A DNA stretch of 64,000 nucleotides, from the NCBI GenBank assembly GCA_021414085.1, contig JAIOPC010000002.1:62001-126000 (forward strand), read 5' to 3'. The notes beneath the pieces were generated by a model that was given only the letters and a program-made list of their open reading frames with translations, searched no databases and was not told where the DNA came from. Position numbers and translations under genes: made by a program. Source of the DNA: Actinomycetes bacterium (lineage in GTDB: Bacteria; Actinomycetota; Acidimicrobiia; Acidimicrobiales; Ilumatobacteraceae). This document shows positions 1 to 8,587 of the stretch, one piece after another. Position 1 is the stretch's first letter. Each line of letters starts with the position of its first letter.

Positions 1-288
1 CAGCTGCAGGTCGGCAGCATCGACACTCGGCGAGGAGTAAATGATCAGGCCATCGGCGTCGAACGTTGCGACGAACTCGTCGCTGGAGAGTTCGAGTGCC
101 TCGACCCCGCTCAGGGAGCGCTCGACACGCTCGAGCTCCAAGTCGACGTTCGACAACCGCTCGGCGTTCGATCGCTTCCAGCCTTCGGTGAGCGCCAGCC
201 CGGTGCCACCGATCGCGAGCAGCACGGCGAACAGCGTTGCCGCGCCCGCCAAACGCGAGCGGGTTGATCGGACACCGCCGGACTTCAT
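1..288 (-). CDS. sensor histidine kinase, N-terminal part (cut by window edge)
   Basis: The frame is open from an ATG at 288 to the window edge, giving 96 codons without a stop. The product has a short basic start, one hydrophobic segment (about residues 13-32, LAGAATLFAVLLAIGGTGLA) and then an extracytoplasmic-looking stretch rich in Glu and Leu. That is the usual beginning of a membrane sensor kinase. No HAMP, DHp or ATPase domain lies inside the window. The start overlaps the response regulator stop by 4 bp (ATGA), so the two genes are translationally coupled and form a two-component system. The kinase assignment rests on this context and topology, because the catalytic part is not visible. 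Confidence 0.75.
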   Translation of the reverse strand, partial: MKSGGVRSTRSRLAGAATLFAVLLAIGGTGLALTEGWKRSNAERLSNVDLELERVERSLSGVEALELSSDEFVATFDADGLIIYSSPSVDAADLQL

Positions 289-959
289 CGTGGCGCCGCG
301 TCGATGCGATAGCCAATGCCCCGGATCGTTTCGATCGTGTCGGTGCCGAACGGTTCGTCGATCTTGCGCCGCAAGTAGCCGATGTAGACCTGCAGCACGT
401 TCGCTTCCAGATCGTCGTCGCCCCACACCTGCTCGATCAGTTCGCGCTTACGCACTGGGCGACCGGCCTGGTGCATCAGATATTGCAGCAGCGCGAACTC
501 GCGCGGTGTCAGCTCGATCGCTTCACCGTTGCGGGTGACAGTGCGCCGCGCCGGATCCAGACGTAGCGAACCCACCTCCAGCACCGCCGGGCGATCGGCT
601 GGGCCGCGTCGAATCAACGCACGCAGCCGAGCGTTCAGCACCACCAATGAGAACGGCTTGGTGAGATAGTCGTCGGCGCCGGTATCGAGCCCTTCGGCCT
701 GATCGAACTCGCCAGCCTTGGCACTGATCATCATGATCGGGGTGACGATGCCGCGCTCGCGCAGTTGCTGGCAGACGACGAAGCCGTTGATGCCCGGCAG
801 CATGATGTCGAGCAGGATCGCGTCGTAGGTCTGCTCGGTCGCCATCCACAAACCGTTTGTGCCATCGACGGCACGATCGACGGCGTAACCCTCGGCCGTT
901 AGCGAGTCGTGTATCGACTGCGCGATCAGCTCTTCGTCTTCGACGACCAGTATTCGCAT
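285..959 (-). CDS. OmpR/PhoB-family two-component response regulator
   Basis: The 224-residue protein has a receiver domain (about 1-118) and a C-terminal winged-helix DNA-binding domain (about 128-220). The receiver shows the acidic pair at Glu7/Asp8, the phospho-acceptor Asp51 in ILLDIMLP, Ser79 and the conserved Lys101 in YLTKPF. The output domain carries ELTPREFALLQYLM and the terminal RGIGYRI motif typical of OmpR-type regulators. It would be phosphorylated by the downstream kinase and bind direct repeats in target promoters. The ATG at 959 is the only good start. Its targets cannot be told from the sequence; the upstream secreted protease is a possible but unproven one. Confidence 0.95.
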   Translation of the reverse strand: MRILVVEDEELIAQSIHDSLTAEGYAVDRAVDGTNGLWMATEQTYDAILLDIMLPGINGFVVCQQLRERGIVTPIMMISAKAGEFDQAEGLDTGADDYLTKPFSLVVLNARLRALIRRGPADRPAVLEVGSLRLDPARRTVTRNGEAIELTPREFALLQYLMHQAGRPVRKRELIEQVWGDDDLEANVLQVYIGYLRRKIDEPFGTDTIETIRGIGYRIDAAPR

Positions 960-978
960 GGCTTACTCCCACCCCCGC

Positions 979-1014
979 GAACGAAGGGCCCAGCCTAGGC
1001 CGGGCCCTTCGTTC
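979..1014 (-). terminator. hairpin between protease and response regulator genes
   Basis: A perfect 13-bp inverted repeat (979-991 with 1002-1014) encloses a 10-nt loop that is itself nearly palindromic. It starts 13 bp after the protease stop and lies 20 bp before the response regulator start. There is no strong T-run on the minus-strand side; the only T-rich tail is on the plus side. It most likely ends the protease transcript, but a pure rho-independent terminator would have a U-tract. Confidence 0.6.
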
Positions 1015-1026
1015 AGTTTGTTTGGT

Positions 1027-2088
1027 TCACTCGCCGAACAGGTACTCGTCTTCAAGCATGTACTCGTCGTCCCACTCGTCGACATATTCCTCGTCGACGT
1101 ACTCGTCATCGACATACTCATCGTCGACATACTCGTCGAGGACATACTCGTCGTCGATGTACTCGTCATCGACGTACTCGTCGTCTTCCTCCCACGACCA
1201 GTCGTCGCGGCACTCTGCGTTGATGTCGTCCCAGCCGTACTCGTCGTCGGACTCGCCATCGCCCGTATCAACTGGGCGATCCTCGCTCGGTGTGTCGGGC
1301 GTAATCGACGTGATCCACGTGGTCAGCCCCGGCACATCGCTGTACACGCCCGGCGCAGCACCGCCGCACTCGACACCCCAGCTGACCACACCAACCAGGC
1401 GTGGCGTTCCGTCGGCGGCGACCACGACCAGCGGTCCCCCGCTGTCGCCGTAGCACGAGTCGGCACCGGTACCGCCGGCGCAGGTCTCGGTCGCCGGGTC
1501 GAAGCCTTCATCCTCAGCGTCAAGAGCGATCGCGCAGGTGCCGTCGTCGACCAGAGGCACCTCGGCCGCCAACAGTTGGTCGGAGGTTGGTGCTTCCTCG
1601 TTGTCGCTGGTCGTGCCCCACCCGGTGGTGATTCCCGTCGTCGCGCCGGCGACATCGTCGGCGTTGCCAAGCGCGATCGCTTGCACGGTGGCATCGAAGG
1701 TCAACGGCGCGGAAAGCACGAGCACCGAAGCGTCGGAAGTTCCGGTGGCGAAGTATGCGCCGTTCTCGAAGATCTTCGTGACCGACCGCACCTGCCCACC
1801 GCCATCGTTCAGGTTGCCGACACCGGCGTGCACGGTGATCTCGCCCGGCGCCGTGCCTTCGGTGCAGTGCGCCGCGGTCAGAATCAACGACGGCCCGATG
1901 ACAGAGCCGCCGCAGAAGTGGCCGCTGCTGTCTTGCAGCGACACTTGCCACGGCACGGCGGTGATGTCGATCGGCTCGCCGCCGACAATCGCCGATGCCG
2001 CCGGCGTGTGGAAGGCCAGCGTCGCGGCAGTCGCCGACAGCCCCAGCAGGGCGGTTGCGAGCAACTTGCGTGATTGGTGAACGGTCAT
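1027..2088 (-). CDS. secreted trypsin-like (S1) serine protease with acidic Tyr-rich repeat tail
   Basis: The 353-residue protein has a signal peptide (about 1-33, ending PAASA). The chymotrypsin-fold mature N terminus IVGG follows directly at 34-37. The catalytic triad is His74 (TAAHC), Asp119 (TSDASVLVL) and Ser216 (GDSGGP). Asp210, six residues before Ser216, is the S1-pocket residue of trypsin, so cleavage after Arg/Lys is expected. Cys pairs are visible (59/75, 203/212 and others). After the protease domain (about 34-265) comes a linker rich in Pro, Thr, Asp and Glu, then a tail of DDEYV-type repeats to the end. A good ribosome site (AAAGGAGAA) precedes the ATG. The tail function is unknown; metal or surface binding is a guess. 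Confidence 0.93.
   Translation of the reverse strand: MTVHQSRKLLATALLGLSATAATLAFHTPAASAIVGGEPIDITAVPWQVSLQDSSGHFCGGSVIGPSLILTAAHCTEGTAPGEITVHAGVGNLNDGGGQVRSVTKIFENGAYFATGTSDASVLVLSAPLTFDATVQAIALGNADDVAGATTGITTGWGTTSDNEEAPTSDQLLAAEVPLVDDGTCAIALDAEDEGFDPATETCAGGTGADSCYGDSGGPLVVVAADGTPRLVGVVSWGVECGGAAPGVYSDVPGLTTWITSITPDTPSEDRPVDTGDGESDDEYGWDDINAECRDDWSWEEDDEYVDDEYIDDEYVLDEYVDDEYVDDEYVDEEYVDEWDDEYMLEDEYLFGE
1057..1185 (-). repeat. in-frame 15-bp repeats encoding DDEYV units
   Basis: Seven consecutive 15-bp units at 1081-1185 encode five-residue blocks of the form DDEYV (variants DDEYI, LDEYV, DEEYV). An eighth unit (DDEYM) at 1057-1071 follows a three-residue break. They form the C terminus of the secreted protease. 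Codon choice varies slightly among units, so the array is not a very recent expansion, but tandem DNA of this kind can change copy number in steps of five residues. Confidence 0.9.
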
Positions 2089-2154
2089 TGGGTTCTCCTT
2101 TGTGTTGAGAACCGCAACGATGAACGATCGCTGTTGAGCGACCGATGAGACTTG

Positions 2155-3702
2155 CTAAGAGATCGCTGAGAACGGACGGCCGGGGTGTTCGCCGGTTCGA
2201 ATCGACGCGTGCTCAACCGTTTCCATCAGCGCGAGCACGCGGTGGTCTTGGCCATGCGGTGCCACGAGCTGCACGCCGATGGGTAGCCCAACGCTGCCGC
2301 GTATCGACTTGCGGGCAGTTGCGGCAACCGCGTCGATGCTGCGGCCGCCAACCTCGGCTTCGTCGGGGCGCACTTTCGTCCACGGCACGGCGCCTGCCGG
2401 ATAGCCGAGAGCGTTCCACAGGATCGCGTACGTACCCAGTGTGCCGAGTTGTTTCGATGCGCCGTGGCGGATCGCGGGCAGCGGGCTGGCAGGCAACAAG
2501 ATGGCGTCGATTCCGTCGGCAGCCATGGCAGCCGCGAACCGAATGCGATAGGCGGCGAGTTGCGCGACAACTTCGGCGTGGCTGTCGTGTGCAACGTCGA
2601 GCAATGCAAGGCCGTCGGCGAGGCCACGCTGCCCAAACACCTTCAGCAGGCCACTCATGCCTTTGCGCACTGGCGAGCGCAACTTGGAGAGTTGCATCAA
2701 TTGCTTCACGCGCGAATCGATCTTCGTGCCGGCGGCGATGTCGGCGAAGTGCACCAGCTTGTTGAAGCCGATGGCCGCAAACGCGAGACGCATTCCTTCA
2801 GCAGGGTCGGGCAACGTCCAAGTCGAAACCTGCGCGCCGGCGGCGGCGAGCTGTGCCGCCGATTCCTTCACCGCGCGCTGCGAGGTGGTACACGGTTGCA
2901 ACACGCCGTCGCTTTCCACGACGGCGACACGCAGCGAACCGATGTCGACCGTCGCGGGGTCGCCCAGTGGCATCGCGCCGTTCACGACCGACAACGCAAG
3001 TGCGATGTCGGCGGTGGTGCGGGCGAGCACACCGACCTCGCTGGCAACTTGCTGCTGCTCGAGCGAGAAGCTGCCGGTCCCGGTGTCGGGCATGCGGCCG
3101 GCCGACGGTTTGAAGCCGGCGATGCCGCAGAACGCAGACGGGTTGCGCGCGCTGCCGCCGATGTCGGTGCCCAGCCCGAGTGGCGACCCACAGGCGGCGA
3201 TGAGCGCGGCCTCGCCACCGCTCGATCCGCCGCACGAGCGCTCGCTGTTCCACGGGTTGTCGGTGCGCCCGTGCAGCGGGTTGTCGCTTTCAACGAATGC
3301 GAGGAATTGCGCAACGTTGGTCTTCGCCACCGGAATTGCGCCAGCCGCGCGTAGACGAGCGACGTGCACCTCGTCGGTGGTCGCGATGGCGTCGCGCCGA
3401 GCGATCACTCCAAAGGTCGACGGCAAGCCAGCGATGTCCAGGCAGTCCTTCAGGCTGACCGGCACTCCGTGCAACACACCCAGCCGATCGCCGCGGCGGC
3501 GCGCCTCGTCGGCCGCATCGGCCTCCGCGCGGGCATCAGCGAAGCGTTCGGCGACGATTGCGTTCAGCTGCGGCTGCACTGCTTCGATGCGATCGATGTG
3601 GGCGTCGACTGCCTCGCGCGACGAGATTTCGCCAGCGGCTATCGCCCGCGCGATCGCGTGAGCGGGTAGCTGAACAAGTGCGCTGACCTGCGAGTTTTCC
3701 AT
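2155..3702 (-). CDS. amidase signature family enzyme
   Basis: The 515-residue protein belongs to the amidase signature family, which hydrolyses carboxylic amides through a Ser-cisSer-Lys triad. Counting from the ATG at 3702, the triad is Lys85 (PVSLKDCLD), Ser160 in the Gly/Ser-rich block CGGSSGGEAAL, and Ser184 in GTDIGGSARNPS. The 24-residue Ser-Ser spacing is normal for the family. It has no GatB or GatC neighbour, so a role in tRNA amidation is unlikely and a catabolic amidase is more probable. A GTG two codons upstream (3708) is an equally possible start. The channel-like membrane gene lies 32-38 bp upstream on the same strand and may share its transcript. The substrate is unknown. Confidence 0.92.
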   Translation of the reverse strand: MENSQVSALVQLPAHAIARAIAAGEISSREAVDAHIDRIEAVQPQLNAIVAERFADARAEADAADEARRRGDRLGVLHGVPVSLKDCLDIAGLPSTFGVIARRDAIATTDEVHVARLRAAGAIPVAKTNVAQFLAFVESDNPLHGRTDNPWNSERSCGGSSGGEAALIAACGSPLGLGTDIGGSARNPSAFCGIAGFKPSAGRMPDTGTGSFSLEQQQVASEVGVLARTTADIALALSVVNGAMPLGDPATVDIGSLRVAVVESDGVLQPCTTSQRAVKESAAQLAAAGAQVSTWTLPDPAEGMRLAFAAIGFNKLVHFADIAAGTKIDSRVKQLMQLSKLRSPVRKGMSGLLKVFGQRGLADGLALLDVAHDSHAEVVAQLAAYRIRFAAAMAADGIDAILLPASPLPAIRHGASKQLGTLGTYAILWNALGYPAGAVPWTKVRPDEAEVGGRSIDAVAATARKSIRGSVGLPIGVQLVAPHGQDHRVLALMETVEHASIRTGEHPGRPFSAIS

Positions 3703-3740
3703 GGGCACAGGATGCTATTCGTCGCAGCTGGCGGCCCAGA

Positions 3741-4844
3741 TCACACGGACGACTTGCGATTCGCGCGGCCAGGGAACCACGGCGGCTTGTGGCGGCGATC
3801 GGGCATGCGGTCACTGCTCCAGCGCGCCGTAGGCGCCATTACCAACGCACACAGCGCCACCAACACCGCGTCGTAGTTCACGCGCCAGCCGGCATAGTCG
3901 AGCCACGCTTGTTGCAAGTTCTTCTTCAGTGGAATACCGGCACCACGCAACTCGACGCACAGCAGGTCGAACTCGCGCTGCGATATCGAGATCGGGTCGG
4001 TGGCTGCGGGTGCGGGGTCGTAGGGAATGCCGTAGAAGTCGGCGATGCGGCGCAGCGTGAAGAACCCGGTGCGCAACAGCACGTCGCGTTGCGCGCTGCG
4101 CGGGATGTCGAGCGTGCTGGCGACGATCGCCGCCGTGTCGAGCACACATCCGGCGGCGGTCAGCCAGTTGCGCTCTGGGTGTGGTGAGCGGAAGAACACC
4201 AGCGACGGTTGTGTGGTGTGGCTCTCTTCGACGTCGACGAACCACTCTTCCCACGGGGCGAACACGTCGGCGTCGAGATTGTCGAGCCAGCCGATCAGCT
4301 GATAGCGACGCAACAACTCCGACGGCGACGGCGGCAGACCAGCGCGCACTTCCAACATTCCCACCAACGCTTCGCGGCGACTGAACGCGCCGTAAATCGT
4401 CGGCAGGTACGAGATCAACAACGACACGATGCCGAGACCGAGGCCTGCTTCGAGGAACGTCAACATCACGCGGCCGACACCCTCGGGCCGCACGAAGCCC
4501 AGCGTGAGCAGCGACGACCCACTGGTCACGAATGCTTCGCTCAGCGGGTTGATGCCGGCGCCCCAGAACATGGCGGTGAAGCCGAGAATCATCAGCACCA
4601 CCCACACGCCCGGCAACATCACCAGCGAGATCGGCGCGTACAACGCCATCACCGCGTCGCGTCTGGCGAACGGTCGCTTCGGCGACGCGAACACATCGAA
4701 TACTGCGCGCAGCGAGCGGAAGTGCAGCCGTGTCAGCACCGAGGCCGACGCTCGTGGCAACACAACGGTCTTGATCGCCGAGCTGAGCGTCCACAGCACA
4801 ACGATCGCGCCAGCGATGGCGCCAGCAACACGGGCAACGATCAT
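3741..4844 (-). CDS. potassium-channel-like membrane protein
   Basis: The 367-residue protein has hydrophobic segments at about 5-27, 73-95 and 125-150. Between the second and third lies a short re-entrant-looking stretch SGSSLLTLGF (108-117). This arrangement (TM, pore helix, filter, TM) resembles two-TM potassium channel modules, with TLGF standing where TVGYG is usual. The long cytoplasmic C-terminal part (about 150-330) has no nucleotide-binding RCK motif that I recognise, and a last hydrophobic patch lies near 330-347. The departure from GYG means that ion selectivity, or channel activity at all, is uncertain. It precedes the amidase on the same strand. Confidence 0.6.
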   Translation of the reverse strand: MIVARVAGAIAGAIVVLWTLSSAIKTVVLPRASASVLTRLHFRSLRAVFDVFASPKRPFARRDAVMALYAPISLVMLPGVWVVLMILGFTAMFWGAGINPLSEAFVTSGSSLLTLGFVRPEGVGRVMLTFLEAGLGLGIVSLLISYLPTIYGAFSRREALVGMLEVRAGLPPSPSELLRRYQLIGWLDNLDADVFAPWEEWFVDVEESHTTQPSLVFFRSPHPERNWLTAAGCVLDTAAIVASTLDIPRSAQRDVLLRTGFFTLRRIADFYGIPYDPAPAATDPISISQREFDLLCVELRGAGIPLKKNLQQAWLDYAGWRVNYDAVLVALCALVMAPTARWSSDRMPDRRHKPPWFPGRANRKSSV

Positions 4845-4897
4845 CCGGTGAGTGTTGCATACGCAGAACTTGGCGACCCGTGTAGCGTGCCGCGGCA

Positions 4898-5284
4898 GTG
4901 ACGAGCCAACGCATAGTCAGGCTGGTCGGTGTGTACGACGCCGACAGCACGCTGCGCGGCGAGCTGTCGTATTGGGTCGGCGCTCGCCTTGGCAGACGCC
5001 ATTGCTCGCTGTGCGACATCACCCACGGGTCCGTGCGCGAGCGGCCGGAGTGGAAGACGTGTCGTGACGGGCTACCGGTGCCGTTCGATACGTATCATCG
5101 CAACGATCAGCCCGATGCGGTGCGAGCAGCAGCCGGCGCGACTGCACCGGTCGTGATCGTGCAGACGGAAACGGCGCACCTGTTGTTGCTGACGCCAGCC
5201 GAGCTGCACGCTTGTGAGGGTTCGATCGAGAAGCTGACCGACGCGATTGATGCTGCCGCTTCGCGCCTGGGGCTTGACCTCTAG
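4898..5284 (+). CDS. conserved hypothetical protein with CxxC
   Basis: This 128-residue cytoplasmic protein starts at GTG 4898. It carries the pattern HCSLCDITHG (residues about 34-43) with a CxxC pair, then a mixed alpha/beta-looking body. I recall this HCSLCDITHG-type pattern from actinobacterial proteins of unknown function but cannot name the family. The CxxC could bind metal or act in redox chemistry. It is divergent from the channel gene (53 bp apart) and overlaps the convergent SCO6745-family gene by 4 bp at its end. Confidence 0.7.
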   Translation: MTSQRIVRLVGVYDADSTLRGELSYWVGARLGRRHCSLCDITHGSVRERPEWKTCRDGLPVPFDTYHRNDQPDAVRAAAGATAPVVIVQTETAHLLLLTPAELHACEGSIEKLTDAIDAAASRLGLDL

Positions 5285-6171
5285 CGCGTCTTGCGGTCGC
5301 GTGCTGCTGGCATCCAATTCGGCCCGGCGGTGGCATCGATGCGCTCGACCAATCGGGCACCGACCGGCTCGACCAGTTCAAGAAACTGACGAGTCAACGG
5401 TTCGCCCAGAAACTGCCACGGCGTGGCGGTGAGATCGTCGAGCTGATCCTCCAACGCTTGGCGATGTGCGATGCCACGCTCGTCGACTGCACCATTGATC
5501 GCGAGCCCGCGCGCCTCGAGCTCCGCATACGCAGCAGCGAGCGCGCCGTCGTCGGCACCCCGGCTGCGCGGCAACCAGTCGCCTTCGTACGAGCGCCACG
5601 CGCCGTCGAGCACGCCCGACGCAGTGCCCGACAAGCCGTCGGCGATCTGCATCGCCCAGTGCGTGTCGCCGCGCCACTCGCGAATGCAGTTCACCGCCAG
5701 CCATGCCGACAGCAAAGCGTCGTCGGGGCGCGGCCAGTCGCGATGCGCCGCGAACAACACACGTCCGCCAACTGGCAGCGCGTCGGCAGCCGCCCACATC
5801 GACGCCGCGAGTTCGGCCAAGCCGTCGGTGATCTCGGGCACGTAAGTGCGCAGGCCTTGCACGACCGCCGCGTCGCGCGCCGCGGCTGTCGCGGCGAACG
5901 TGGTGTGTTGCCGACACAGGTCGAGGCTGAACTTGATGAAGCCCGCGTGGATGGAACCGAACGCAGCGGTGACGACACCATCGCCCGCCACGGCGAGGGG
6001 CGCGGCGCGTGTTGCGATGTAGTAGCCGGTGCCGTCGGGCACACCGAGCGCCGCGTAGTTGGCGATGCCCACCGGGTCCCAGTAGATCCATCCGATCAAG
6101 CGATGCGATGCCAGCGCACATCGACGACTGAGTTCGCGCCAGTCGGTTGCCGTCTCATGCACGTTCGTCAT
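5281..6171 (-). CDS. SCO6745-family protein
   Basis: The 296-residue protein matches the actinobacterial family named after Streptomyces SCO6745. The N-terminal part has the typical HRLIGWIYWDP...YYIATRAAPL arrangement, followed by an Ala-rich helical body with DALLSAWLAVNCIREWRGD. No catalytic motif is known to me and the biochemical function is unassigned. It starts at ATG 6171, only 29 bp from the divergent membrane-glycosidase gene, so the two promoters must overlap. Its end overlaps the neighbour on the other strand by 4 bp. Confidence 0.75.
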   Translation of the reverse strand: MTNVHETATDWRELSRRCALASHRLIGWIYWDPVGIANYAALGVPDGTGYYIATRAAPLAVAGDGVVTAAFGSIHAGFIKFSLDLCRQHTTFAATAAARDAAVVQGLRTYVPEITDGLAELAASMWAAADALPVGGRVLFAAHRDWPRPDDALLSAWLAVNCIREWRGDTHWAMQIADGLSGTASGVLDGAWRSYEGDWLPRSRGADDGALAAAYAELEARGLAINGAVDERGIAHRQALEDQLDDLTATPWQFLGEPLTRQFLELVEPVGARLVERIDATAGPNWMPAARDRKTR

Positions 6172-6200
6172 TGACCCTTTCTAACTAATCTGCATGCGCG

Positions 6201-8570
6201 ATGAAAGCCCGATTGAAGAACGACGTGGTCCGCGGGCTGTTGTGGTGGATACCGGGTTGCTTGGTCTTCTTTCGCGCTGCATTCACGAGCGGCTTCGACA
6301 AGATCACCGGCACCGACGGTGATGCGCGGCTGATCATCTTTCTGCACGAACACTGGGTGCAGGCGGCCCAAGGCGATGTGTCGTGGACCAGCCCGCAGCT
6401 GTTCTTTCCCACCAAGGGAGTGCTGGGCTACAGCGAAGGATTCCTGCTCAATGAAACCTTCTACCTACCACTGCGCGCGATCGGCATGGATCAGTTCATG
6501 GCGTTTCAATGGACGCTCATCTTGCTCAGCCTGGTTGGGTTCGTTTCGCTGTTCGTGTTTCTGCGCCGCGTGTTCAATCTCAGCGCGCCGATCTGTGCTG
6601 CGTTAGCAACCACATTCACGTTTGCCAACAACCTCTACGTGAAGTCGATTCACGCGCAGCTGTATGCCGTCCACTGGCTACCACTCATCTTGCTCTTAGT
6701 GCTGCAAGCGTTTCGCGCAACCAACCCGCGAGCGCGCAATGCGTGGGGTTTCGCCGCCGGTGCAGTGTTCGGCCTGCTGTACTTCACCTCCTTCTACATC
6801 GCGTGGTACGCGACGTTTGCCGTGCTGTGGATCGCGGGGCTGCTGTTGATTTGGCGCGTCGCTACGCGTGGTTTCGGCGCGGTGAGGCGCGCGGTTCATC
6901 CGTACCTACCGGCGACGCTGAGCGCGGCCGGTGGCTTTGGATTGGCGATGATTCCGTTTGCCATCACCTACGCGCGCATCGCCAAGACGTTCCCAGACCG
7001 GCACTACTTAGAGGCGATGGCCTACGCGGCATGGCCATCCGACATGATCAACGTGGGCGCATCGAACCTCATGTGGGGATCGGCGCTGCGCAGTGTCGTG
7101 ACGCGCGAGCGCCTGTATAACCACGAGACTTCGCTCGCACTGACCCCAATTCTCATGCTGGCGGCGCTTGTCGGCTGCGTCGTCATTCTCATTCGCCGCC
7201 GGACCGTCGCGGTCGGCTTTGCCGGCGAGCTCGGCATCGCATGCGGAGTCACCCTCGTGACCGCGACGCTGCTGCCAGTCCAGTTCGACGGCAACAGTGC
7301 GTGGGCGGTCGCGTACACGTTCTTTCCTGGTGCGCGATCACTGCGCGCGATCGACCGCATAATGCTGATCGGCGTCCTGCTGGCGGTGATGATCATCGCG
7401 ATTGCGCTCGCGTCGCTGCGCGATCGCGAACGCGTTGGTCGCGCGCGTCGTTCGCCTCGCGCGGAAGCCATTGGTATCGCCGTCGTCCTAGCCCTCATCG
7501 TCGTCGAACAGGTCAACGTCGGTGCCAGCTCGTTGGTGGACCGTTCCGATCAGCAGCAGATGCTGAGCGCTGTGCCCGATCCGCCCGACGCCTGCCAGGC
7601 GTTCTACATCACGGATTCCGGGCCCTTCGACGAGGCGCTGCCGATCTCGGCGATCGATGCGATGTTGATCGCGCAGCGCTACTCGCTTCCGACCCTTAAC
7701 GGCTACAGCGGTCAGTCGCCGCGCGGCTTTCGCTTTCTTGATCCACGCGGCGACGACTATCTGTATCGAGTTGGCTTGTGGGTGAGAGAGTTTGGCCTCA
7801 GTGAGGGTCTGTGTTCCTACGACCGCTTCACCAACGTGTGGACCGACCAAGTGCCAGCGCTACCGCCGAGCAACGCCGGGCTCGACTATCAACTGGGCGG
7901 CGCGTACGAGCCGACCAGCGACACGCAGATCGTGGCGCGCGACCGCACCGATGCACCCGACCCGAGCCGCTACAACATCTGCTACGTCAACGGTTTCCAG
8001 ACTCAGCCGGATGAGGCCGACATGTGGCTGACGGAGAATCCCGATCTGCTGTTGCGCAACGCCGTAGGCGAAGCGATCGTCGACCCGGAGTGGCCCGACG
8101 AGCACATCCTCGACGTCTCCACCCCCGAGTCGCGCGAGCGACTGCTGGAAATCGTTGGTGCGTGGATCGACGGTTGCGCCGACGATGGGTTTCAAGCCGT
8201 CGAGATCGACAACCTCGACACGTTCACGCGGTTTCCGCAGTATCTAACTGCCGAAGACGCCGTCGCCTTCGCGTACTCACTCGCGGTGCGCGCTCACGCC
8301 GCGGGGCTGGCGATTGGGCAGAAGAACGCGGCCGAGCTACTGAAGCGTCGACCGGAAACCACGTTCGACTTCGCGGTCGTCGAACAGTGCAACGAATACG
8401 AGGAGTGCAGCCTGTTCAAGGCCACGTACGGCGACCAGATGTATGTGATCGAGTACGAACGCGAGGCGTTCGAGAGCGGCTGCGAGAACTACCCGGAGTT
8501 GTCGATCGTGCTACGCGACGTGAATCTGTCGACGCCCGAATCCGCCGGGTACATCCACGACGAGTGCTGA
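6201..8570 (+). CDS. GT-C-like polytopic membrane protein fused to a GH114 domain
   Basis: The 789-residue single chain has two parts. Residues 1 to about 440 hold ten or more membrane segments with an early acidic loop (TGTDGDARL, 36-44), like GT-C glycosyltransferases and related membrane proteins that use lipid-linked sugars. Residues about 560-789 match GH114 (endo-alpha-1,4-polygalactosaminidase, a TIM-barrel family): the opening GLDYQLGGAYEPTSDTQIV, EIDNLD at 668-673, IGQKNA, and EQCNEYEEC from Glu728. The family's catalytic acids would be Asp670 and Glu728. The C-terminal part should face outside. The start at ATG 6201 lacks a clear ribosome site. There is no stop or frame change between the halves, so the fusion is real in this sequence. 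It may make or trim an amino-sugar surface polymer (inference). Confidence 0.8.
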   Translation: MKARLKNDVVRGLLWWIPGCLVFFRAAFTSGFDKITGTDGDARLIIFLHEHWVQAAQGDVSWTSPQLFFPTKGVLGYSEGFLLNETFYLPLRAIGMDQFMAFQWTLILLSLVGFVSLFVFLRRVFNLSAPICAALATTFTFANNLYVKSIHAQLYAVHWLPLILLLVLQAFRATNPRARNAWGFAAGAVFGLLYFTSFYIAWYATFAVLWIAGLLLIWRVATRGFGAVRRAVHPYLPATLSAAGGFGLAMIPFAITYARIAKTFPDRHYLEAMAYAAWPSDMINVGASNLMWGSALRSVVTRERLYNHETSLALTPILMLAALVGCVVILIRRRTVAVGFAGELGIACGVTLVTATLLPVQFDGNSAWAVAYTFFPGARSLRAIDRIMLIGVLLAVMIIAIALASLRDRERVGRARRSPRAEAIGIAVVLALIVVEQVNVGASSLVDRSDQQQMLSAVPDPPDACQAFYITDSGPFDEALPISAIDAMLIAQRYSLPTLNGYSGQSPRGFRFLDPRGDDYLYRVGLWVREFGLSEGLCSYDRFTNVWTDQVPALPPSNAGLDYQLGGAYEPTSDTQIVARDRTDAPDPSRYNICYVNGFQTQPDEADMWLTENPDLLLRNAVGEAIVDPEWPDEHILDVSTPESRERLLEIVGAWIDGCADDGFQAVEIDNLDTFTRFPQYLTAEDAVAFAYSLAVRAHAAGLAIGQKNAAELLKRRPETTFDFAVVEQCNEYEECSLFKATYGDQMYVIEYEREAFESGCENYPELSIVLRDVNLSTPESAGYIHDEC

Positions 8571-8587
8571 AATCTGCGGGACGGGGC

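Noticed and set aside
1057-1185. Regular repeats that could be taken for a CRISPR array
   Set aside because: The 15-bp units have no spacers, are in frame with the protease and encode DDEYV; there are no cas genes.
958-2073. Long plus-strand open frame opposite the protease gene
   Set aside because: It is antisense to a protease with complete triad and signal peptide; its product is a Val/Arg-rich shadow without motifs. Many such high-GC shadows occur on both strands.
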